This document shows, one piece after another, positions 24,389 to 30,792 of a DNA stretch of 30,792 nt (positions within the stretch are counted from its first letter, which is position 1; every line of letters starts with the position of its first letter). The notes under the pieces are model-generated. The model had not been told where the DNA came from, ran no database searches, and was given only the letters and a program-made list of their open reading frames with translations. The translations under genes and the position numbers were made by a program. Source of the stretch: an uncultured Lachnospiraceae bacterium (lineage in GTDB: Bacteria; Bacillota; Clostridia; Lachnospirales; Lachnospiraceae); NCBI GenBank assembly GCA_910577655.1, contig CAJTOW010000038.1, positions 1-30,792 of the forward strand, read 5' to 3'.

Positions 24389-25529
24389 AGCTGTTTCCCC
24401 CTTTTCCTGGTTTCTTCATCCGGCCACCAGCGTCCGCACTGCCATCTGTTCCGGTCAGCTCCATGAATACATCCTCCAGGCTCACCGACCGGGAGGTCAG
24501 CTCCATGATGGGACAGTCCGCCTTTGCCAGAATCCGGAACACTTCCGCCCTTGGATCCACATCTCCGGCAGTCTCAAGATGAACCGATGCAAAACCGGAT
24601 TTGTCCATTCCGGCTTCCAGAGTCATAAGGCCCTCCACCTGCCCCAGCAGGGCTTTCAAAGTCTCCGGCTCCCCCTCCACCAGCAGGTCATAGAAACTGG
24701 TTCCCTGCATCCGGCGCGTCAGGTTCTCCGGGGTATCCCTGGCCGCCAGCTTCCCTTTGGAAAGAATGAGGATATGGTCACAGACGGCACTGACCTCCGA
24801 CAGAATATGGCTGCTGAGAATCACCGTGTGCTGTCCTCCCAGGGAACGGATCAGATCCCGGATCTCCATGATCTGCTTTGGATCCAGTCCCACTGTAGGC
24901 TCGTCCAGGATGATCACCTCCGGATCCCCCAGAAGAGCGCAGGCAAAGCCCACCCGCTGGCGGTAACCCTTGGAAAGATTGCGGATCAGACGCCTGCGCA
25001 TGTGGGTGATTCCCACCGCCGCCATGACACGTTCCACCTCCCCGCGCAGCATTTTCCGCCTGAAAATCCGGGTACACTTTTCTCTGCCAGAACCTGCCCC
25101 GGCTCTGGTTCCCGGCATTCCAGATGGCTCCCTGTGTGCATCCGCCGGTCTGGCTGACTCCTTATGGCCGGCTCCGGCAGACTTCCCGTTTCCGGAAATC
25201 TTCCTCCCGGCACGTCCGGCCCCTTTAATCTCTGCCGCAAAAGTAAGATACTCCTCCGGCGTCATATCCAGATACACCGGCGGAATCTCAGGAAGATACC
25301 CGATCCGCCGTCTGGCCTCCTCCGGCTCCTCACAGATATCAAAGCCATCAATTAAGACTGTCCCCGACGTGGGCGGAAGATACCCGGTTATCATATTCAT
25401 AGTCGTAGACTTCCCTGCCCCATTAGGCCCCAGAAATCCGTAAATGCTGCCGCGCTCAATGGTAAAATCCAGGTGATCCACCGCCAAAAAGCTCCCATAC
25501 TGTTTCACCAGATTTTTCACTTCAATCAC
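24372..25529 (-). CDS. ABC transporter ATP-binding protein with an unusual insertion (GldA-like)
   Basis: A 385-residue ATPase of the GldA/NatA type. Walker A is GPNGAGKST (34-42), the signature LSKGY (185-189), Walker B VIILDEP (205-211), with the switch His at 241 and a C-terminal accessory domain of about 100 residues. GTG 25529 is chosen as the start because GGGAGGGAGG lies about 10 nt upstream and the protein then begins IEVKNLVKQYG, the normal ATPase start. About 57 residues rich in Gly, Ala, Arg and Ser (about 104-160) interrupt the helical domain between EYLTFAAEIKG and GEVERVMAAVGI, where relatives have only a few residues. It presumably drives the fused permease downstream. Confidence 0.9.
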   Translation of the reverse strand: MIEVKNLVKQYGSFLAVDHLDFTIERGSIYGFLGPNGAGKSTTMNMITGYLPPTSGTVLIDGFDICEEPEEARRRIGYLPEIPPVYLDMTPEEYLTFAAEIKGAGRAGRKISGNGKSAGAGHKESARPADAHREPSGMPGTRAGAGSGREKCTRIFRRKMLRGEVERVMAAVGITHMRRRLIRNLSKGYRQRVGFACALLGDPEVIILDEPTVGLDPKQIMEIRDLIRSLGGQHTVILSSHILSEVSAVCDHILILSKGKLAARDTPENLTRRMQGTSFYDLLVEGEPETLKALLGQVEGLMTLEAGMDKSGFASVHLETAGDVDPRAEVFRILAKADCPIMELTSRSVSLEDVFMELTGTDGSADAGGRMKKPGKGGNSCVGGL

Positions 25530-25557
25530 CTTCAGCGTCCTCCCTCCCGGCAGATGA

Positions 25558-25611
25558 ATTGGGCCAAATTCAGTCAGCGCAGCCTCTGCGCTTCCTTCAT
25601 TTGGCCCCAAT
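25558..25611. other. Inverted repeat between the M20 peptidase and ABC ATPase genes
   Basis: Outer arms ATTGGGCCAAAT (25558-25569) and ATTTGGCCCCAAT (25599-25611) pair with one bulged base, and inner arms GCGCA (25577-25581) and TGCGC (25587-25591) form a nested stem. It starts 12 nt after the peptidase stop. There is no T-run. It may mark the operon boundary. Confidence 0.6.
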
Positions 25612-25622
25612 CACCTGCATTT

Positions 25623-27026
25623 TTACTCCTGCGTCAACGCATACATGGCATTCCCGAACAGCTTCGCGTCCAGTATATACTCGTCAATATCAATACTCTC
25701 ATCCGGTCTGTGGCACAGATCGGGAGTCCCCGGAAAGATGGAGCCGAAGGGCACGATGTTGGGCACGGCCTGGGCATAGGTACCGCCTTCATGGCTGGGG
25801 GTGGAATCCCTGCCGGTCAGCTCCTCATATACCTTCCTGAGTGTCAGAATCAGCGGATGATCCGTGGGGAACCGGTAGGTTCTGTGAATATCCATATCAT
25901 CGATGACAATGCCTACCGGCTCTACCTGGGCCTTGAAGTCATCAGTTACCTGATCCTTGTAGGTGTAGGGGATACGGATATTGACTACCCATTTGAGCCC
26001 CTTCTCATCCAGCTCCATTTTGGACAGGCTGAAGGTCAGCTTGCCGCACTCGTCCTCCCGCTTCATGCCCAGCAGGCTTCCGTCTGTGGTCGTGCCGATC
26101 TTCTCCTGGAAGAAATCCAGGAATTTCCCCAGAGATCCGCCCAGCTTCTGCTCTGCCAGGAACATCAGGATGGCAACGATGGCATTTTTCCCGTTGAAGG
26201 GTGTGCAGGAATGGGCGCACAAACCTCTGGATGTCACCTGCACCCTGTTGCCCTGGGCCGCGCCGGACACATCCTGGCCTGTGCGCTCCCGGTACTCATC
26301 CAGTGCCTTCACCAGAGCCGCTGCCCCGGCCTCGTCTGCTGCCTCCAGCAGGGCCCCGGCCTTATCGGGAACCATGTTGAGGATCTGTCCGCCGTTTAAG
26401 CTGAGCACCTTAAAGGCTCCGTCTGTGGGTTCGGCAAATCCACAGGACATGAAGTAATAGTTGATGCCCCGCTCTGTAAAGGACATGGGGAACAGCCCGT
26501 CCGGCGTGAAGCCTGCATCCGGCGCGCCGCACTGCTCCACGTAGTAGCGCATGTCGTCCATCCCCTTTTCCTCATTGGTGCCGCCTACTACCCGGATCCG
26601 GTAATCACCCAGGGGCAGCCCCAGCTCCTTGATGGCGTAAAGGGCGTAGAGAGAAGCGATGAATGGCCCTTTATTGTCCACGGTCCCGCGGCCGTAGACC
26701 CGGTTATTGTGGATCTCACCGCCAAAGGGAGGATAAGTCCAGCCCTCGCCCTCAGGTACAATATCCAGATGGGCGAACACCCCCACCACCTTGCTGCCGG
26801 TACCGTACTCGATGTAACAGACCTTGTCGCCTACATTTTCCACTGTCTCAAAACCAAGCCTTTTCCCAAGATCCATGGCATACTGCAACGCCCTTCTGGA
26901 CTCCCTGCCGTACGGCGCGCCCTCTTCGGGCTCCCCGTAGACACTGGGAATCTGGATGATCTCCGAAAGAGATCTGACCATTGCGTCTGCATTTTCCTCA
27001 ATCCGTTTGTTTAATGCTTCTACCAT
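25623..27026 (-). CDS. M20 family dipeptidase (PepV/Sapep-like)
   Basis: A 467-residue zinc peptidase of the M20 family, the length of PepV/Sapep dipeptidases. The metal and catalytic residues are visible: H86 and D88 in FAHLDIVPEGEGW, D117 in GRGTVDNKG, E152/E153 in GGTNEEKG, D176 in FTPDG, and a late His in DLCHRPDESI. The lid/dimerisation domain spans about 185-380. Cytosolic; it would cleave dipeptides or similar amides. It is last in a cluster with an M24 peptidase and an ABC importer, 90 nt after the former. AAGGAAAGGAAGG upstream serves ATG 27026. Confidence 0.92.
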   Translation of the reverse strand: MVEALNKRIEENADAMVRSLSEIIQIPSVYGEPEEGAPYGRESRRALQYAMDLGKRLGFETVENVGDKVCYIEYGTGSKVVGVFAHLDIVPEGEGWTYPPFGGEIHNNRVYGRGTVDNKGPFIASLYALYAIKELGLPLGDYRIRVVGGTNEEKGMDDMRYYVEQCGAPDAGFTPDGLFPMSFTERGINYYFMSCGFAEPTDGAFKVLSLNGGQILNMVPDKAGALLEAADEAGAAALVKALDEYRERTGQDVSGAAQGNRVQVTSRGLCAHSCTPFNGKNAIVAILMFLAEQKLGGSLGKFLDFFQEKIGTTTDGSLLGMKREDECGKLTFSLSKMELDEKGLKWVVNIRIPYTYKDQVTDDFKAQVEPVGIVIDDMDIHRTYRFPTDHPLILTLRKVYEELTGRDSTPSHEGGTYAQAVPNIVPFGSIFPGTPDLCHRPDESIDIDEYILDAKLFGNAMYALTQE

Positions 27027-27116
27027 GTTGTTGTACCCTTCCTTTCCTTGTTTGTGTATCGTTATGCAAATTCCGGCCGTTGGTTCCCGCCACTGCCACC
27101 CGTCCGGACTGTCGCC

Positions 27117-28196
27117 TTACTGCAAAACCTCCAGCTCCTTGCTGTAGGAATTCAGAATCTCGCACCCATCCTCCGTCACCAGCACCAGATCTTCGATCCT
27201 GACCCCCATCTCCCCTTCCAGATAGATGCCTGGTTCGATGGAGAAAATCTGTCCTGCCTGGGTATACTCCTCATTGGCAGCGGACACATCCCCGTAATCG
27301 TGCACCTCCATGCCGATGAAATGCCCCAGCCGGTGGGTGAAGCAGCTTCCGTAGCCTGCTTCCTCAATGATGTTCCTGGCCGCGCGGTCGATATCCTTAA
27401 ACCGTACCCCCGGACGGACCATAGCCTCCGCCGCCCGGTTGGCGGCCAGCACAAGCTCATAGACCCTCTGGTGCTCCTCCTTCTCCATCTTTTTGAAAAA
27501 GAAGGTTCTGGTCATATCCGCACAGTAATGGTCTTTGATGCAGCCCACATCCATGAGCACACAGTCTCCGGGCTTTAAAGCCACATCCCCGCACCGGTAA
27601 TGGCCCACGGCACCATTGGCGCCAAAGCACACCGACGGCGGGAAGGAGAGATCATCGGCACCCAGGCTCTGGTAGATTTCCTTCATCTGCCCTGCCACCT
27701 GGCGCTCTGTCACGCCCTCCTTCAAAAGCTCTTTGAACCGTGCCATGGCCTGATCATTGATGGCGGAAACCCGCTTCATGGCTTCCTTCTCCTCCTCATC
27801 CTTGATGGCCCTGGTCTCATCCACACAGAGGGAGCTGTTGACAAATCCGGCCGCACAGCCCTGCTCCATCAGGGGCAGCAGAAATCTGGCCGGCATCACC
27901 TTATCCACCCCAAGAACCTTCTCCCTGTCTATCCTCGCTCCCAGCAGCTCCAGATAAGGATCCGTATCCGAGAACCGGACCACCTCCACCCCCGGCTCTG
28001 CCGGTAGGGTAAACATATGATTGACGAATAAGCAATGCTTTCTATTCCTGTTCAGATAAAGGGCTACCAGCCTCTCCCCTGCATCCACCCAGATATCCGT
28101 AAGATACAGGATCGAAATGGCATCGGCAACAACCATCTGCTCCAGTCCCATGGCCCCGAGTTTCTCCAAAACCCGCTCAATCCTTTTCTCCTTCAT
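27117..28196 (-). CDS. M24 family metallopeptidase (Xaa-Pro dipeptidase/aminopeptidase type)
   Basis: A 359-residue pita-bread peptidase. An N-terminal creatinase-like domain (1-125) precedes the catalytic domain, whose five metal ligands are present: D216 and D227 (VLMDVG, CADMTRTF), H292 (THRLGHFIG), E321 (SIEPGIY) and E335 (VRIEDLVLV). H199 (GAVGHY) matches the substrate-binding His. Such enzymes remove N-terminal residues before proline or cleave Xaa-Pro dipeptides. It lies 14 nt after the second permease gene with GGAGG before ATG 28196, so it belongs to the transporter operon and probably acts on the imported compound in the cytosol. Confidence 0.92.
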   Translation of the reverse strand: MKEKRIERVLEKLGAMGLEQMVVADAISILYLTDIWVDAGERLVALYLNRNRKHCLFVNHMFTLPAEPGVEVVRFSDTDPYLELLGARIDREKVLGVDKVMPARFLLPLMEQGCAAGFVNSSLCVDETRAIKDEEEKEAMKRVSAINDQAMARFKELLKEGVTERQVAGQMKEIYQSLGADDLSFPPSVCFGANGAVGHYRCGDVALKPGDCVLMDVGCIKDHYCADMTRTFFFKKMEKEEHQRVYELVLAANRAAEAMVRPGVRFKDIDRAARNIIEEAGYGSCFTHRLGHFIGMEVHDYGDVSAANEEYTQAGQIFSIEPGIYLEGEMGVRIEDLVLVTEDGCEILNSYSKELEVLQ

Positions 28197-28210
28197 GGAT
28201 CAAACCTCCA

Positions 28211-29572
28211 TTATATAGTCATCCCTGTCTGGCCCTGCTTCCCATCCAGCTGGGCCAGCTGCTCTTCATATTCCTTCTGCATCCGTCTCTTCTCAGCCAC
28301 TACCTTCTTCCAGGCATATAAGAACAGGGAAATCGCAATAATTCCGTAGCAGAGGAACACCCGGAAATATTCGCCCAGCTGGGGATCATTGAACAGCACC
28401 TTTCCTGCCAGGGGCGTCATAAAGAACAGAATATGGAACAGCACCGTCCCCGTGAACACCTGCCCCATAGTGGCCTTGTCAATGGACGCGCCGCCTACCA
28501 GCAGCGCCGCCACAGCGTAGGTACCCACCTGCTCATGGCTGTTGAAGGTCTGGACATTTCCGATATTCTGAAGGAAAATGATCTGTCCCCAGGAAGCGAT
28601 AATGGTAGACAGTACCGTGGCCACGATCCGGGTCCGGTCTACGTCGATCCCGGCAGCGGAGGCCACCTGCATGTTCATACCCACGGTCCGGATATCCTGC
28701 CCCAGCTTGGTTCTGGTGATGAAGACCACCAGCAGACAGACAGCCGCGATGACAATGGCTGTCAGCACCGGCACCTGGACGATGAAAAATGCCTTTGTCA
28801 CCGCAGGCACTGTCTTGATCAGCACCTGCAGCACCGCCAGCAGGATACTGGTGATGATGAAGCCTCTGGAGGACAGACAGGCTTCCTTAACGCTTTCCTT
28901 TTTCTTAAGAAGCTTCCAGGCCAGGATTACTGCCGTGACTGCCGCGAAGCAGGCCAGGAATACGGGAAGGAACTTGACAAACATCACCTTCCAGGCGTTG
29001 TCCACCGCGTACTTGGTTTCCGCGTGGAAGTCAATGGTATTTCTCAGTCCTACATAGATGGTCTCACCGGCTTCATTCTGGGAGTTCAGCATGATCTCCG
29101 GGTTCACCATAGGGATGATGCTGCCTACCATGAAGATGAAGATCAGGTCATAGACACCTACGGCGAAGAAGCCCAGGATCATACCGGTGATCATTTCCTG
29201 GCCCTTTACCTTATTGAAAAGAATGCCGGTCAGGGTGCCCAGGATCACCGACAGGATCGTGGCGATCACTGCCGCCAGGACAATGCCCTTAAGACCGTCA
29301 AAGCTCCAGTGGGTGATCAGGATCAGCCCCACCTCTCCGGCCATGGCCCCCAGGACGATACTGAAGTTCAGGCCCATGCCGCAGAGTACCGGCAGGATCA
29401 GGGACACGATCAGTATCGCGTTCCGCCCTACACGGGATATGGTCTCTGTGATCACGTACCCGGCATTCTGCCCGGATATCTTGATGCTGGCCAGACAGAG
29501 AACCGTAAACAGGATAGGAACCATATTGTCCTGAAGAAATTCCACTGCTTTGTTATGTTTCTTGTTCTCCAT
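28211..29572 (-). CDS. ABC transporter permease (BPD_transp_2 / LivHM-RbsC type)
   Basis: A 453-residue permease with about 10 membrane segments. The conserved core RTKLGQDIRTVGMNMQVASAAGIDVDRTRIVATVLSTIIASWGQI is typical of this family, which serves branched-chain amino acids, sugars or nucleosides. The first helices are separated by longer loops than usual, and a charged C-terminal tail (EKRRMQKEYEEQLAQL) follows. ATG 29572 is preferred because GGAGG lies 9 nt upstream; an ATG at 29578, two codons earlier, overlaps the previous stop as ATGA and is the alternative. It forms a heterodimer with the preceding permease. Confidence 0.88.
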   Translation of the reverse strand: MENKKHNKAVEFLQDNMVPILFTVLCLASIKISGQNAGYVITETISRVGRNAILIVSLILPVLCGMGLNFSIVLGAMAGEVGLILITHWSFDGLKGIVLAAVIATILSVILGTLTGILFNKVKGQEMITGMILGFFAVGVYDLIFIFMVGSIIPMVNPEIMLNSQNEAGETIYVGLRNTIDFHAETKYAVDNAWKVMFVKFLPVFLACFAAVTAVILAWKLLKKKESVKEACLSSRGFIITSILLAVLQVLIKTVPAVTKAFFIVQVPVLTAIVIAAVCLLVVFITRTKLGQDIRTVGMNMQVASAAGIDVDRTRIVATVLSTIIASWGQIIFLQNIGNVQTFNSHEQVGTYAVAALLVGGASIDKATMGQVFTGTVLFHILFFMTPLAGKVLFNDPQLGEYFRVFLCYGIIAISLFLYAWKKVVAEKRRMQKEYEEQLAQLDGKQGQTGMTI

Positions 29573-29574
29573 GG

Positions 29575-30657
29575 TCATTTCCCTCCATTTGCTCGAATCT
29601 TGGTCAGCGCGTACAGGATGATGCCGTTCTGTACGATGATACGCACCACCTCTGATATGCTTCCTGCATTGATCACCGCGTTGGCCACGGGGGTAGCCAG
29701 GGTCAAAAGGCTCTGGAACAGGATCACACCCAGAACCACATTGAATACCCCTGCCTTCCTGGGCGTGGCGCCGCCGATCAGGATTGCCGCCATGGCCGGA
29801 AATGCCATCATCAGGGGCGCGGAGTAGAACTGGTAGAAGCCGTAGCTCTGGGAGTAAATATTGATCCCAATGGCCGCGATCACCGTGGAAGCGATGATAC
29901 CGATGGTACGCACCCGATTATTATTGACACCCAGGGTTCTGGAAAAGCCGGGATTGACGCCGCTGCACCGCATGATCACCCCTGCCCTGGTCTTCATGAA
30001 CAGCCACATAAGCAGGCAGCCTGCGGCAAACACCAGCAGAAGCCCCGTGGACAGGGAAAAGTCCTTCCAGTAGGGATTGTCCTGGAGAATGCCCATGGCC
30101 CGGAAGTCTATCTTTAAGAAATTATCCAGCACCTTGTCATAGTTCTCTTCCAGGGTCATCGTGGTACGCAGACCTACGCCGGTGATGGGCCACACAATCT
30201 TGGGATTGGAGTAAGGCAGCACCAGCCATGCGATAGACATCAGGGACACGATGGAGAATGCCATGTAGTTTCCTACGGTCATCTCCGAGCCTTTTACATT
30301 ATTTAACAGCAGGGCGTAGAGCCAGCCGGCCGCTATGGCAAATGGCACCGACACCAGGCAGGCTCCCCAGAAGCCGGCCAGTCCCGACCAGTTGAACTGT
30401 ACCGCGATGGAACCGCCGAACAGCCCGCACAGGATCCCGATGGGCAGTCCGAAGTTCAGGCCCGCGCCGCAGACAATGGAAATCATCATGGCCAGCACCA
30501 GGAATCCGTTCATGCCGATCCGGACCAGACAGTCGGAGTAGATCATGCCCGGATTGATCCCCAGGGGAAACACCGAGAGGATCAGCACCAGAAGGAATCC
30601 GATCACCACAGTCCTGGATACGCCCAGGTAATCAACTGCTTGTTTGAGTCTGTTCAT
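29575..30657 (-). CDS. ABC transporter permease (BPD_transp_2 / LivHM-RbsC type)
   Basis: A 360-residue permease with about 8-10 membrane segments. The family core is visible in the C-terminal half: KTRAGVIMRCSGVNPGFSRTLGVNNNRVRTIGIIASTVIAAIG, and AAILIGGATPRKAGVFNVVLGVILF. It pairs with the permease that follows; the spacing (4-bp ATGA overlap or 2 nt) implies coupled expression. Its own ATG overlaps the upstream stop as ATGA. Two different permeases plus an upstream gene point to an importer. The two peptidases downstream suggest a peptide-like or amide substrate rather than a sugar. Confidence 0.88.
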   Translation of the reverse strand: MNRLKQAVDYLGVSRTVVIGFLLVLILSVFPLGINPGMIYSDCLVRIGMNGFLVLAMMISIVCGAGLNFGLPIGILCGLFGGSIAVQFNWSGLAGFWGACLVSVPFAIAAGWLYALLLNNVKGSEMTVGNYMAFSIVSLMSIAWLVLPYSNPKIVWPITGVGLRTTMTLEENYDKVLDNFLKIDFRAMGILQDNPYWKDFSLSTGLLLVFAAGCLLMWLFMKTRAGVIMRCSGVNPGFSRTLGVNNNRVRTIGIIASTVIAAIGINIYSQSYGFYQFYSAPLMMAFPAMAAILIGGATPRKAGVFNVVLGVILFQSLLTLATPVANAVINAGSISEVVRIIVQNGIILYALTKIRANGGK

Positions 30658-30792
30658 TCTTTCACCGTCCTTTCTGTCTCCCGGGCAGGTGCCACGTCTC
30701 CCGACTGTCCACCGCCCTGGGCTGCTGCCGTATTCTGCGGCCGGCCTCCCTCCTGGGCTGCTGCCGCATCCTGCGGCCGGTCTCCTCCCTGG
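30654..30792 (-). CDS. C-terminal tail of the upstream importer gene, probably its ABC ATPase (partial)
   Basis: Only the last 45 codons are in the window. The frame ends with TGA (30656-30654) overlapping the permease ATG by 4 bp. The visible sequence is a low-complexity tail: 12-residue units (QGGDRPQDAAAA, QEGGRPQNTAAA, QGGGQSGD) and then VAPARETERTVKE. No catalytic motif is visible. The ATPase identity is inferred only from the usual ATPase-permease-permease order in this transporter family. Confidence 0.6.
   Translation of the reverse strand, partial: QGGDRPQDAAAAQEGGRPQNTAAAQGGGQSGDVAPARETERTVKE
30717..30792. repeat. 36-bp tandem repeat, at least two copies, in frame
   Basis: Units begin at 30717 and 30753, and a third starts at 30789 at the window edge. 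Each begins CTGGGCTGCTGCCG on the plus strand. The unit encodes 12 residues of the partial minus-strand gene, so copy-number change would keep the frame. Confidence 0.9.

Noticed and set aside
28433..29827. Plus-strand 464-codon His/Asp/Gln-rich frame opposite the permeases
   Set aside because: Typical antisense of hydrophobic permease codons; no ribosome binding site or domain.

Overview
The window looks like a chromosomal stretch from a GC-rich Lachnospiraceae (Clostridia), plausibly an Enterocloster-like gut anaerobe. The grounds are strong AGGAGG-type ribosome binding sites, the repertoire (LytTR/GHKL two-component system, dCache hybrid kinases, CitMHS transporters, GldFG-like ABC genes, viroplasmin-type RNase HI), and an edge gene whose N-terminus I recognise as a Lachnospiraceae family (DUF6128-like). 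The genus is a guess. No rRNA, tRNA, CRISPR array, IS element or prophage was found.

Layout, left to right. (1) 1-1225, minus: a partial DUF6128-like gene ending in seven 42-bp in-frame tandem repeats that run off the left edge. (2) 1730-4665, plus: a chimeric, decayed locus. Pieces of a CitMHS transporter, an OmpR-type response regulator and a dCache hybrid histidine kinase are joined by apparent deletions, four of them in frame, followed by a frameshifted receiver remnant. (3) rsmA (minus), its 3' end overlapping that remnant. (4) A LysR regulator (5827-6762, plus) and an intact CitMHS transporter (6874-8181, minus), linked by an identical operator, AATATAAA-N5-TTTATATT, in front of each. 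(5) A 1017-residue hybrid sensor kinase with its own extended -10 promoter and terminator. (6) 11899-18179, minus: a LytTR regulator and GHKL kinase, then a lipoprotein, three membrane proteins and an ABC ATPase, resembling an exporter or immunity module under two-component control.

(7) 18332-20608: an AT-rich island inside the remains of a Fic-family gene. It encodes a viroplasmin-type RNase HI, an RnlA-like HEPN RNase toxin and an RnlB-like antitoxin. In E. coli, RnlA depends on the host RNase HI, so finding RNase HI in the same operon is notable. The RNase HI and RnlA frames differ by one base at an A7 run, and deleting one A would fuse them into one protein. This is the most interesting system in the window. 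(8) A perfect 28-bp inverted repeat and a dispersed repeat near 20.75 kb. (9) 20871-25529, minus: ABC ATPase, fused permease/GldG protein and DUF4340 protein, translationally overlapped. (10) 25623-30792, minus: an ABC importer (partial upstream gene plus two BPD_transp_2-type permeases) followed by an M24 and an M20 metallopeptidase, suggesting uptake of a small peptide or amide and its hydrolysis.

Recurring themes are in-frame minisatellites (42, 24 and 36 bp), heavy two-component signalling, and gene decay at two loci (the citM chimera and fic).
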